This document shows positions 28,589 through 37,247 of a stretch of DNA of 64,000 bases, one piece after another. Within the stretch, counting starts at the first letter, position 1, and each line of letters starts with the position of its first letter. A program made the position numbers and the translations under genes. Source of the DNA: Brachyspira pilosicoli (GTDB taxonomy: Bacteria > Spirochaetota > Brachyspiria > Brachyspirales > Brachyspiraceae); assembly GCF_036997485.1 (NCBI RefSeq), contig NZ_JAWLPU010000001.1, positions 310,001 to 374,000 of the forward strand, read 5' to 3'. The notes below the pieces were generated by a model that did no database searches, was not told the origin of the DNA, and worked only from the letters and a program-made list of their open reading frames with translations.

Positions 28589-29650
28589 ATGTCAAAAATA
28601 GCTGTTGGTATGAGTGCAGGAGTAGATTCTACAACAACGGCAAAACTTTTAAAAGAACAGGGTAATGAAGTTTTTGGTGTTACTATGCTTCTTTGGGACG
28701 GTGATGAGAGAGCTCCTTTAGCTGGTTCTTGTTATGGTCCTTATCAAAACAAAGTGGTAGAAGAATGCAAAAAATATGCTGCTCAAATTGGAATTGATTA
28801 TTATGCTTTTAATGTTAGTGAATTATTTCAAAAAAAAGTAATAGATTATGTAAAAAATTCATACAAAAAAGGACTCACTCCCAACCCTTGTATAATGTGC
28901 AATAGAGAAATTAAGTTTATGGCTTTGTTTGATGCCATAGAAAAAAGTGGTTTAACTTTCGATAAATTTGCTACTGGGCATTATGCTGGTGTAAGATATG
29001 ATGAAGAGGAAAAAAGATATATACTCTTAAGAGGCAAAAATCATATAAAAGACCAATCTTATTTTTTATACAGATTAACTCAAGAGCAATTATCCAAAAT
29101 AATGTTTCCTATGTATGAAATGACTAAAGAAGAGACAAGAAAGTTAGCAAGAGAGTACAATCTTATTGATGTGGCAGAGAAAAATGACAGTCAAGATTTT
29201 TTTGCTGGAGAATATCATAGGCTTTTTGATGAAGATTTAGAAGGAAATATTGTGCATATAGAAACTAATGAAATATTAGGAAAACATAATGGAATATGGC
29301 ATTATACAGTTGGTCAGAGAAAAGGACTTGGCATTGCATACAAAGAGCCTCTTTTTATTATATCATTAGACAGCAACACTAATACTGTTTATGTTGGAAA
29401 TAAAAATCACACCATTATAGATAAAGTTACAATATATGACATAAATTGGATAGTAAACAAAAGAGAAAAAGAGTTTACAGCATTGGTAAAAACAAGAAGT
29501 GCTCATAAAGGTACTATGGCTAATGTTGTGCCGATAGATGACAATAGAATAGACATACATTTTTTAGAGCCTACAGGTATAGTAGCCAAAGGACAATCAT
29601 GCGTTTGCTATGACGGCGAGATTACATTGTGCGGCGGAATTGTATATTAA
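28589..29650 (+). CDS. mnmA: MnmA-family tRNA 2-thiouridylase, altered active site
   Basis: A 353-residue MnmA homologue; MnmA puts sulfur on U34 of Lys, Glu and Gln tRNAs. The PP-loop is VGMSAGVDSTTTAKLL (usual SGGVDS is SAGVDS here). The first catalytic region is TPNPCIMCNREIKFM with C101 and C104, and KDQSYFLYRLTQEQL is conserved. The second catalytic cysteine, normally in a DSQEICF-like motif, is absent: residues 200-207 read DSQDFFAG, with Phe205 where Cys is expected. The C-terminal barrel (VGQRKGLGIA) is intact. Starts 34 bases after hprK with AAAGGA upstream. It may be a divergent paralogue. Confidence 0.85.
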   Translation: MSKIAVGMSAGVDSTTTAKLLKEQGNEVFGVTMLLWDGDERAPLAGSCYGPYQNKVVEECKKYAAQIGIDYYAFNVSELFQKKVIDYVKNSYKKGLTPNPCIMCNREIKFMALFDAIEKSGLTFDKFATGHYAGVRYDEEEKRYILLRGKNHIKDQSYFLYRLTQEQLSKIMFPMYEMTKEETRKLAREYNLIDVAEKNDSQDFFAGEYHRLFDEDLEGNIVHIETNEILGKHNGIWHYTVGQRKGLGIAYKEPLFIISLDSNTNTVYVGNKNHTIIDKVTIYDINWIVNKREKEFTALVKTRSAHKGTMANVVPIDDNRIDIHFLEPTGIVAKGQSCVCYDGEITLCGGIVY

Positions 29651-29654
29651 AACA

Positions 29655-30062
29655 ATATTTTCTATCAATTTTTTCTTGTTCTTTTTCCCGCAGCAAAAAG
29701 AACCAAAAAGTGCAAGTGCTATATCTTTTTATATTTGTAATATGTATTAAGTATAAAATAATACATTTATTTTAAGCTAAACAATGCAGTTCTTTTGCTT
29801 CTTTGCGGCACGCCTTACCTAAAGGTACTCCTTTCAGTCGCCGGCACTCCTTTCAGTCGCAAAAGAAGTAGGGGCATGTACCCTAAGGGCACGCTTCGCA
29901 GGGGGCAACGCCACCACAAACAAGAAATTTTTAGTATATAATTAAACAATTATGTTTTATTATTATAAGTATTTGTTTTTGTTCAACTTTTTTGTCGCTC
30001 TCGCTGTGCGGATTTCGTAAGGTTTTCAGCATTCGCATATATTTTATGAAAGTGCAAATGTT
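29655..30062 (-). repeat. Dispersed two-hairpin element, copy 4 with expanded loop
   Basis: Reverse orientation. Hairpin II lies at 29678-29703 (GTTCTTTTT and AAAAAGAAC around CCCGCAGC). The region of hairpin I (about 29790-29872) is expanded by an insertion containing the direct repeat ACTCCTTTCAGTCGC, twice. GGGGCATGTACCCTAAGGGC and ACGCTTCGCAGGG follow. A second, partial copy in the same orientation (CAACTTTTTTGTCGC, then GTGCAAATGTTTTAAC) fills 29985-30062. The first copy faces the 3' end of mnmA. The gap separates two convergent genes and holds no credible CDS. Confidence 0.8.
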
Positions 30063-30926
30063 TTAACTTTTTATCTTCGATGACATTATCATAAATACCG
30101 TAGACAAAACAACAAGAATAGAGCCTAATAATATATTAATAGTTAAAGTTTCATTATAAATAAATATAGAAGCTATTACTGTTGTTGTTGGTTCAAACAT
30201 ATTTAGTATTGAAGCAAGCGAAGAGCCAAGTTGTTTTACACCATAAAGTAAAAGCCCTAAAGAAAATATTGTGCAAAATAAAGATATAATAAGAAAATTA
30301 TTAAATACATTTATACTGTCAATCATTTTCAAACTATTAGTTGATATACCCCATACAAAAAATACTATAGATACAAACAAAGACATATAAAAAATAGAAA
30401 CCATAGTATCAAGTTTAGCAAATGATGCCTTTTTATTTGATATAATATATACACCATAAGTCACAGTTGTTATTAAGGCATATATTACACCCTTAAAAGA
30501 TTCTACTTCTACAATTCTTGTTAAAAGAACTATTCCTATAACAGCAGAAATTACAGATAGTATTTTTAATATATTAATTTTCTCTTTATAAACTATAGCC
30601 ATCAATATAATTACTACAACAGGATATCCAAAATGAATCATATTAGTAAGCCCTGCTGATATATATGATAAAGAAAGAGACAAAAAGAAAAATGTTAAAC
30701 CAAGTCCAATTACACTAAATAATATAAGCTCTAAAAATTGTCTTTTATCTATTTTAAAACTTTTTTTTCTTATAAGTATTATAAAAAATAAAAATATTGC
30801 TGTAAAAGCATATCTATAAAAAACTATAGCTACAGATGAATAATTTTCTCTTATAATATTTTTTGTAAATATTGGAAGAAAACCATAAGCAATAGACGCT
30901 ATGATTACTAATAATACATTAATCAT
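30063..30926 (-). CDS. EamA/DMT family transporter
   Basis: A 287-residue inner-membrane protein with ten hydrophobic segments in two homologous halves (EamA domains at about 3-135 and 145-280). FYRYAFTAIFLFFIIL and TYGVYIISNKKAS are typical of the halves, and FEPTTTVIASIFIYNETLT is the usual motif near the C-terminus. DMT members export or import small metabolites; the substrate is not predictable. Its ATG lies one base after the lpxD stop codon, so it is translated from the same message as lpxD. Confidence 0.88.
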   Translation of the reverse strand: MINVLLVIIASIAYGFLPIFTKNIIRENYSSVAIVFYRYAFTAIFLFFIILIRKKSFKIDKRQFLELILFSVIGLGLTFFFLSLSLSYISAGLTNMIHFGYPVVVIILMAIVYKEKINILKILSVISAVIGIVLLTRIVEVESFKGVIYALITTVTYGVYIISNKKASFAKLDTMVSIFYMSLFVSIVFFVWGISTNSLKMIDSINVFNNFLIISLFCTIFSLGLLLYGVKQLGSSLASILNMFEPTTTVIASIFIYNETLTINILLGSILVVLSTVFMIMSSKIKS

Positions 30927-30927
30927 T

Positions 30928-31968
30928 TTACTTAGCTCTTCTTATCTTAACATCAAAGCGTTCTTCTACCAAACTAATTAATTCAGGCAGCTTTTGCTCT
31001 GCTATCATTTTTAATTTTTCTCTGTCTATTCTCTGAGCAGGGGAACCAAGCATAACAGAATTTGATTCTATTTTTACATTAGTCATAACACCGCTTTGTC
31101 CGCCTAATATAACTCTGTCACCCAAAGTAACATGGTCAGCCAAACCAACCTGTCCTGCAAGCACACAATGATGACCTAATTTACTGCTTCCTGCAATTCC
31201 AACCTGTGATACAATTATAGAATGCTCTCCTATGTCGCAGTTATGAGCAATTTGAACTAAGTTGTCTATTTTTACCCCTTCTCTAATAATTGTAGAGCCT
31301 AAAGTTGCCCTGTCTATACAAACATTAGCACCTATTTCAACATCGTTTTCTATAACAACATTTCCCCTTTGAGGAATTTTCATCTGCTTGCCATTAACTT
31401 CAAAAAATCCAAAACCATCATTTCCAATAACAGTAGATGAACCTATTATAACATTGTTTTTTATTATGCATCTGTCATGTATAGAAACATTTGAATGTAT
31501 GATGCAGTTCTCCCCTATTTCAACATTATCTCCCAAAAATACTCCGCTCTCTATTACACTGCCTTTAGCAATTTTTACATTCTTTCCAATATGGGCATTA
31601 TCTCCTATATAGGTTTCTTTATCTATTTTTGCATTATCTTTTATAACGGCAGTATTTTCTATAGTGCCTAATGGATATTTTTTATCTTCAAATAAAATAT
31701 AAAGAAGTTTTATAAATGCTTCTTTCGGATTTGCATGAATAATAGCAGTTTTCTTTTTAAAATCTTCTATTGTGTTTGCTAAATCCTCTCTTAAAATAAT
31801 TGCACTCGCTTTACTATTTAAAGCAGTTTCTATATATTTATTATTGTCAACACAAACTATAGAGCCTTCTGATATATCATTAATAGGAGAAAGTGTTGTT
31901 ATATTAATATTATCATCTCCTAATGTTTTTATAGCATTCAAAAATTTAGCAATATCTTTAATATTCAT
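30928..31968 (-). CDS. lpxD: UDP-3-O-acylglucosamine N-acyltransferase
   Basis: A 346-residue LpxD, which adds the N-linked hydroxyacyl chain in lipid A synthesis. Residues 1-100 form the uridine-binding domain ([20 protein letters not shown]); from about 105 to 300 there are tandem hexapeptide repeats of the left-handed beta helix ([49 protein letters not shown]). [14 protein letters not shown] and [20 protein letters not shown] contain the active-site region. It implies that this organism makes lipid A-type lipooligosaccharide. No other lpx gene is in the window. The ATG follows GGAG. Confidence 0.95.
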   Translation of the reverse strand: MNIKDIAKFLNAIKTLGDDNINITTLSPINDISEGSIVCVDNNKYIETALNSKASAIILREDLANTIEDFKKKTAIIHANPKEAFIKLLYILFEDKKYPLGTIENTAVIKDNAKIDKETYIGDNAHIGKNVKIAKGSVIESGVFLGDNVEIGENCIIHSNVSIHDRCIIKNNVIIGSSTVIGNDGFGFFEVNGKQMKIPQRGNVVIENDVEIGANVCIDRATLGSTIIREGVKIDNLVQIAHNCDIGEHSIIVSQVGIAGSSKLGHHCVLAGQVGLADHVTLGDRVILGGQSGVMTNVKIESNSVMLGSPAQRIDREKLKMIAEQKLPELISLVEERFDVKIRRAK

Positions 31969-32071
31969 ATTAGCTCCATTTATAAAGTTATTAAAAAATA
32001 TATCTCATTTTATAAACAAATATGTTTTTTTGCAAATTTATATTTTTTTATTATATTATTTTTAAAATAAA

Positions 32072-32113
32072 AAACGCTATAGATAATAAAATATAATAAA
32101 ATCCATAGCGTTT
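32072..32113 (-). terminator. Hairpin terminator of the DUF305 gene
   Basis: AAACGCTATAGAT and ATCCATAGCGTTT pair with one mismatch around an AT-rich loop; 23 bases after the stop codon. Confidence 0.75.
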
Positions 32114-32136
32114 AATATTGTTTTATTTACTATTTA

Positions 32137-32814
32137 TTATTTTGATGTTAATGAAGTTAATAAATTATTCATATCAGCTATTTCTTTTTCTTGGTCAGCT
32201 ATTATTCTATTAGCAATCTCTTTAATTTTATCATCTTTTGTAGAAGCTAATATTTGTTTAGAAGCATTAACAGCACCTTGATGATGAGGTATCATTCCTT
32301 TAATAAAATCTATATCATTATCTCCAGTAACTTCTATCATAGACATTTCCATCATCATATCATTCATAATTTTCTCTGCTTCATCACCAAAAGCAACAGT
32401 ATCTATATCACTATAGTCTGTGTTTTTTGCTTTTAATTCATCTACTAAAGCTTTAAACTCTTCTATCTCTTTCTCTTGGGCTTTTATAATATTATTAGCT
32501 AAAGTTTTTAGAGTTTCATTTGTAGTAGTTTCAAGAAGTATTTTAGAAGAATCTATAGCACCTTGATGATGAGGTATCATATTAACTAAAAAATCAACAT
32601 CTATATTTTTAGTTTTCTCAAAAGCCTGAGCCATCATAGGAGCATGCATTGCATCTATTATTTTAGAACCAGAAACATTATGTGCTGCATGTGCATTATG
32701 CGTATTTTCTGCATTATTAGTTTGCACTGCAGAAGCTGTATCTGTTTTTTGAGTACAAGAAACAGTAAAAACTAACATCATTATAATAGTAATTAAAGTT
32801 AAAAAAATTTTCAT
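32137..32814 (-). CDS. Lipoprotein with two DUF305 domains
   Basis: A 225-residue protein with a lipobox (VFTVSC, Cys20), an Asn/His-rich linker (NAENTHNAHAAHNVSG) and two tandem DUF305 units. Each contains DFLVNMIPHHQGAIDSSKIL or DFIKGMIPHHQGAVNASKQI, followed by a helix ending AQEKEIEEF or DQEKEIADM. DUF305 is a ferritin-like four-helix fold; the MIPHHQ pair and Met-rich segments suggest metal, perhaps copper, binding, but that is inference. It faces the periplasm or cell surface. The ATG has AAAGGA upstream. Monocistronic, with its own terminator. Confidence 0.9.
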   Translation of the reverse strand: MKIFLTLITIIMMLVFTVSCTQKTDTASAVQTNNAENTHNAHAAHNVSGSKIIDAMHAPMMAQAFEKTKNIDVDFLVNMIPHHQGAIDSSKILLETTTNETLKTLANNIIKAQEKEIEEFKALVDELKAKNTDYSDIDTVAFGDEAEKIMNDMMMEMSMIEVTGDNDIDFIKGMIPHHQGAVNASKQILASTKDDKIKEIANRIIADQEKEIADMNNLLTSLTSK

Positions 32815-32879
32815 TATGTAAATATCCTTTAATAAAATTTACTATTATAACATTTTATATATATAAATCGTAAAATAAA

Positions 32880-34550
32880 TTATATAGATTCATCTTTTAA
32901 CAAATTATTAAATTGTGCCTTAGAATAAACTTCTATTTTGTCATTATGAAGTACATAACTTTTAGCACTGCTTGTAAGGTCTACTGGTACAATTAATATT
33001 CCATTTTTAGCGCCAGCCTCAGAAACAAGCATTAAAAAATCTCTAATCATAAGTTCGCCAATCTCTACATTATTCCATCTTTTAAAAGATATTAGAGTTA
33101 AATCTTTTTTGCTGCTTTTCATGTTATATGCTAAATAATCTACTTCATCACCGTAACTATTCTTTCCTTTCTCTCCTGTATATTCCTGAACAATTGAATG
33201 TGATAATTTATTTCTTATAATATTTTGGCAAACCTTCTTAAAATCAAATATGCTCATTTTAAATATTTTATCTATTTTATTTGTAGTAGCAAATGTATTT
33301 GGTTTATTTTCGTTTACAGAAATCTTTAATTGATTTAATACCGCATCAACATTAATTGTAGGTTTTACATCTATTAAAGCTGCTATATAATCAAAATCTA
33401 TAAAAGAAGCCTCCCATAAGTTTATAGTTTTATCCCAAAATGCTGTTAAATCTTTATCTATGTAATTTTCAAAATTATCATTTTTATATTTCTGTAAAGA
33501 ATATGAACCTGAATCTTTTATTTTATTTAATTGATCTGATGCTTTGTATATTTCAGATAAATAGCTTAATATTTTATCAACATCATAAATATTAAAATCA
33601 TTTAGGTTAAATGATTTTATACTTCTAAAAGCTTGTATAGAAAAATCTATATCTCTTAAAAAATATGAATAGAAGGCATAATCAAATACTAAAGAAGATA
33701 TTTTTTTGTCAAATTGAGGAATTTTATATAAAGAGTATATTTTATCATAATATTCTTTAAATAATTTACTGTCTTCTAATTTGTATAATATAAATAAATA
33801 TATTTTGTTCAAATAAAATACATAATTATCATCATGAAATTTATCTGCAAGTGTTATTTCTAAGAAAGATCTTGCTATATTAGTTTCTTCAGATATTAAG
33901 TAAAGCGAAATTAAAGATTTAGCTATTTGTTTTGAGATTTCTTTGCTATTTTTTTCTTTATTTACTCTTTTGTATAGTGTTTCTAAGAATGCAAGAGATT
34001 TTTTATAATCTTTAACTTTGTAGAATGCAAATGCTGCTGCTTTAATATCATCAATATCAAATTCTTCTTTTGAAGATAATGCTTTAGAAAAATAATCACA
34101 AGCTATTTTAAAACTGCCTTCATAAGTCAATATGGTAGCAACCTTTATAGCATATATTGTATTTTTAGGGTCTATTTTAAAAACAATAGCAGAATATTTT
34201 AATGTGTTTTCTCTATTTCCTAATGAAGAATATTTTTCTTCCAATTTTTTTGCTGCATCAAGCTGAGCCTTTCCTCTTAAATATCCTATATCCATTAATT
34301 GCTCATATTTTTTTAAAGCCTCTTCATTCTCTCCAATATTCTCTTCTAACATTGCAAGTTCATATATTGCTTCATAATCATTTTCATCTTTAGCAATTCT
34401 TTTTTTTAATTCTAATATTCTCTCTTTGCTTAATTTACCTGATACTTTTCCTATTTTATTATCTTTGTTTGCAATTATTTTTTTTATTAATATAAATGTA
34501 AGAAAAGCTAATACTATTAATGTTATTAAATATACAACTATATTATTCAT
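32880..34550 (-). CDS. Membrane-anchored TPR protein with Mrr-like C-terminal domain
   Basis: A 556-residue protein with one N-terminal membrane segment (residues 3-24), then TPR-like helices (YEAIYELAMLEENIGENEEAL near 55; later YFLRDIDFSIQAFRSIKSF). From about residue 465 the sequence changes: NSYGDEVDYLAYNMKSSK, DLTLISFKRWNNVEIGELMI, NGILIVPVDLTSSAKSYVL and KIEVYSKAQFNNLL. That order (D, then KRW, then a strand and an A-helix) resembles the Mrr/restriction endonuclease-like fold, with D and K possible catalytic residues. Its cellular role is unclear; the topology places the domain in the cytoplasm if the N-terminus is out. Confidence 0.7.
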   Translation of the reverse strand: MNNIVVYLITLIVLAFLTFILIKKIIANKDNKIGKVSGKLSKERILELKKRIAKDENDYEAIYELAMLEENIGENEEALKKYEQLMDIGYLRGKAQLDAAKKLEEKYSSLGNRENTLKYSAIVFKIDPKNTIYAIKVATILTYEGSFKIACDYFSKALSSKEEFDIDDIKAAAFAFYKVKDYKKSLAFLETLYKRVNKEKNSKEISKQIAKSLISLYLISEETNIARSFLEITLADKFHDDNYVFYLNKIYLFILYKLEDSKLFKEYYDKIYSLYKIPQFDKKISSLVFDYAFYSYFLRDIDFSIQAFRSIKSFNLNDFNIYDVDKILSYLSEIYKASDQLNKIKDSGSYSLQKYKNDNFENYIDKDLTAFWDKTINLWEASFIDFDYIAALIDVKPTINVDAVLNQLKISVNENKPNTFATTNKIDKIFKMSIFDFKKVCQNIIRNKLSHSIVQEYTGEKGKNSYGDEVDYLAYNMKSSKKDLTLISFKRWNNVEIGELMIRDFLMLVSEAGAKNGILIVPVDLTSSAKSYVLHNDKIEVYSKAQFNNLLKDESI

Positions 34551-34662
34551 AAATTATCTCTTTATCCTTTCACTATTTTTCAAGAAATATTTTATATTAT
34601 TTTTTATTTTAAATAAAGTTATATTTAAAAATATTTTACAATTATATATTTTATGATTCTAC

Positions 34663-34690
34663 TTGCAAAAAGCGGTTTTTTTGATAAAAT
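34663..34690 (+). promoter_or_regulatory. Predicted promoter of the thymidine kinase gene
   Basis: TTGCAA (34663-34668), 16-base spacer, TAAAAT (34685-34690), 36 bases before the start codon. Weak but well placed. Confidence 0.4.
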
Positions 34691-34726
34691 CTATTTAATT
34701 TTTTACAGTTTAGGTTTTATATTTCT

Positions 34727-35317
34727 ATGAATTATTTGATAACAGGTCCTATGTTTGCAGGAAAGTCTAAATATTTAATAAAGACTTTAGATTATCTTCT
34801 TATGGAAAAAAGTGATATTAAGATACTATTTATATATCCTAATATTTCTTATAGGGGATATTTTTGCAGAGACAAAAATGTTGTGCTTGATAAGAGAATA
34901 GATATTCTTACTGAAGAAGAATTAGAAGATAAATTTACTAATTTTGATAATATAGAAGATTATTTATCTAATTATGATGTTGTAGGTATTGATGAGTTTT
35001 GTTTTTTAAATAAGACTACAGATTTCATTAAATTAGTAAAAGATTTCTCAAAAAATAATATCAATATAGATTTTTATATAGCTTCTTTGGACATGGATTT
35101 TAAGAGGAATTATTGGGAGAGTGTGAGCAGTTTAATTGAAGAAGATTTGATTGATGTGCATATAAAAGTTTTTGGCAAATGTGATTGCGGAAGGAAGGGG
35201 ATATATTCAAAAAGAATAGTTAAAGATGTTGATAGAATTGTGATAGGAGATAATATATATAAGTGTGTATGCAGATACTGCTACGAAGGCGAAGATGATG
35301 TTAAATTAGATTTATAA
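34727..35317 (+). CDS. tdk: Thymidine kinase
   Basis: A 196-residue type II thymidine kinase: thymidine plus ATP to dTMP. The P-loop is GPMFAGKS (residues 7-14). YDVVGIDEFCF has the Walker B Asp-Glu, and YIASLDMDFKRNYW corresponds to the LD-DF segment ahead of the lasso. A four-cysteine zinc site is visible as CDCGRKG and CVCRYCY. IVIGDNIYKCVCRYC occupies the usual thymidine-lasso position, though diverged. Together with apt and the nucleoside hydrolase operon it supports a salvage lifestyle. Start ATG, weak ribosome binding site. Confidence 0.88.
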   Translation: MNYLITGPMFAGKSKYLIKTLDYLLMEKSDIKILFIYPNISYRGYFCRDKNVVLDKRIDILTEEELEDKFTNFDNIEDYLSNYDVVGIDEFCFLNKTTDFIKLVKDFSKNNINIDFYIASLDMDFKRNYWESVSSLIEEDLIDVHIKVFGKCDCGRKGIYSKRIVKDVDRIVIGDNIYKCVCRYCYEGEDDVKLDL

Positions 35318-35324
35318 TCAATTT

Positions 35325-36206
35325 TTATTTAATATAATTTGTAAGCTCGCCAATATTTTCTATAGAGCAAGTGATTTTATCTCCAATTTTCATATATTTA
35401 GGCGGATTAAATCCCATACCAACCCCAGAAGGTGTGCCTGTAGCTATAATATCTCCTGCTTCAAGCGTCATACCTTTAGATATATCGCTTACTAATTCAT
35501 TTATATTATGCAGCATATATTTTGTATTTGAGTTTTGTCTTAACTCATCGTTTAGAGTTGATTTTATGTTTAAATTATTTATATCTTTTATATCATCTTT
35601 ATACACGATGCATGGCCCCATTGAGCTATAAGTATCTAAACTTTTTCCTTTGTACCACTGAGAATGTTCTTTTTGTATGTTTCTTGAAGATATATCATTA
35701 AAAATAGTGTATCCGAATATATATTCTTTTACTTCATCTATTTTTATATCTTTTGCTTTTTTAGCTATAATAACGGCTAATTCTGTTTCGTAATCTAATG
35801 CCTCATCTAAATCTAATCTTGAGTTTATATTATGATTATGCCCTATTATATAAATAGCTCTTTTAGAGAAATATACGGGTTTTTTGTTTTGTACATCATT
35901 AATATTGTTTTTTACTTCGTTAATATGATCTTGATAATTAACTCCTACACATATAATATCATGTATTGGTTTCGTTATAGGCGATAGCAGCTGAATTTTT
36001 TCTATTGAATAAGTTTGTTTAAAAGTATCTATTTCTTTTTCTAATTTAGACAATATATTTTTATTGCAATTTTGAATAAAATCAATCATATTATAATTTT
36101 TAAACTCTGGTATAATGTCTGCTATAGGTATAACACTTTTTTCATTTCTGGTTAAAATTCCTATAGCTTCGGTATTATTCCACTCTAAAAAAGATACAAA
36201 TTTCAT
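35325..36206 (-). CDS. Fumarylacetoacetate hydrolase family protein
   Basis: A 293-residue protein started at ATG 36206, with TTGGAG upstream; an in-frame TTG at 36218 overlaps that site. The C-terminal two thirds are the FAH fold: IICVGVNYQDHINEV, then DYETELAVIIAKKAKDI (metal-binding Glu), TIFNDISSRNIQKEHSQWYK, GPCIVYKDD and IATGTPSGVGMGFNPPKYM. Members are Mg-dependent hydrolases, decarboxylases or isomerases of 2-keto acids in aromatic or related catabolism. No catabolic partner is adjacent, so the substrate is unknown. Convergent with tdk, with only seven bases between the stops. Confidence 0.9.
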   Translation of the reverse strand: MKFVSFLEWNNTEAIGILTRNEKSVIPIADIIPEFKNYNMIDFIQNCNKNILSKLEKEIDTFKQTYSIEKIQLLSPITKPIHDIICVGVNYQDHINEVKNNINDVQNKKPVYFSKRAIYIIGHNHNINSRLDLDEALDYETELAVIIAKKAKDIKIDEVKEYIFGYTIFNDISSRNIQKEHSQWYKGKSLDTYSSMGPCIVYKDDIKDINNLNIKSTLNDELRQNSNTKYMLHNINELVSDISKGMTLEAGDIIATGTPSGVGMGFNPPKYMKIGDKITCSIENIGELTNYIK

Positions 36207-36376
36207 ATTATTCTCCAAAAAACTTTAATTAATTATAATAAATAGTTGCAGTTTTTCAAGTAAAATGAAAAAAAATGTATTTTTTTTAGTTTTCTTATAC
36301 ATCTAATTTATTTTTATAAAAAAAATCCGATAAAGATATGTAGTATTATTATATTAAACCTATACAAAATTAATAC

Positions 36377-36405
36377 TTGACTAATGGGTTAAATATTATT
36401 ATACT
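36377..36405 (+). promoter_or_regulatory. Predicted sigma-70 promoter of the outer-membrane-type protein gene
   Basis: TTGACT (36377-36382), 17-base spacer, TATACT (36400-36405). The start codon lies 34 bases downstream of the -10 box. Confidence 0.65.
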
Positions 36406-36439
36406 TTAAAAATAGGTAACTAGTATTTTTAGGAGACTA

Positions 36440-37090
36440 ATGATGAAAAAACTAATTTTAGTAATCTTTTTAGTGAGTTTTAGTACGCTTTTTCCAGCAT
36501 TTGAAGTTGATGTTATAGGTCAGCTTAGTGCTGTAACAGGATTTCCAATTTTGGACTCTCAAACTGTAAAAATTAATGGTTCAACAGAAGTAAGACCAGA
36601 ACTTTCCGCTCAAATAGGTTATATGCTTCCTATGCAAAACGGATTAAAAGGTATAAGTCTTTTAGGTGATGTTATGATAGAACAAAGTACCATAGGTATT
36701 ACTTATCCTGGAGACAAAAAAATAGTTAATAAAGAAAGCGGATTAAGTATGGGTTTAGGTTTTACAACTAAATTTGTAATCGGTAATGTTAATAGTTTAA
36801 TTCCTAGAGATACTGTTTTAGGTGTTGGAGTTGCTGCTAAGGCTTTAATATATGCTCCAAATATAGTACTTACTATGACTCCGCCTCCTATAAGTATTTA
36901 TCTCAAAACTTTTGTAGAACAAAGATTTTTCATATCAAGACAATTAGCTTTTGTCGTAGGACTTAATTTATATTTAGATTATATGCTTCCTATGACTTAT
37001 AAAGTTGATCAATTGTTTATGGGTTATTTTGTAACTAGTTATCTTGATTTAGGTATAGGTCTTAGCGTAGGACTTCACTTCGGAAATTAA
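36440..37090 (+). CDS. Outer-membrane beta-barrel-type protein
   Basis: A 216-residue protein with a signal peptide (MMKKLILVIFLVSFSTLFPA) and a beta-rich body: alternating hydrophobic strands such as LSAQIGYMLPMQNGLKGIS, SGLSMGLGFTTKFVIGNV, AFVVGLNLYLDYMLPM and YLDLGIGLSVGLHFGN. The terminal strand ends in a hydrophobic residue pattern and N rather than F. I infer an outer-membrane barrel of about eight strands, of the kind common in this group; no family is recognised with certainty. Either of two adjacent ATGs can serve with the AGGAG site. Own promoter and terminator. Confidence 0.65.
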   Translation: MMKKLILVIFLVSFSTLFPAFEVDVIGQLSAVTGFPILDSQTVKINGSTEVRPELSAQIGYMLPMQNGLKGISLLGDVMIEQSTIGITYPGDKKIVNKESGLSMGLGFTTKFVIGNVNSLIPRDTVLGVGVAAKALIYAPNIVLTMTPPPISIYLKTFVEQRFFISRQLAFVVGLNLYLDYMLPMTYKVDQLFMGYFVTSYLDLGIGLSVGLHFGN

Positions 37091-37110
37091 TTTTTATTAT
37101 AAATATATTT

Positions 37111-37147
37111 TAGGAGCTATTAAAAAATTAATAGCTCCTTATTTATT
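37111..37147 (+). terminator. Strong intrinsic terminator
   Basis: The stem AGGAGCTATTAA / TTAATAGCTCCT is perfect and is followed after a few bases by a T tract. Confidence 0.85.
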
Positions 37148-37247
37148 TTTTTTGATAATATATTATAATTCTATCTATTAATACTATAAATTTCTTTTTA
37201 TGATTTATTTTCAATTTGGTTAATAATTATATATTGGGGAGAGAATA

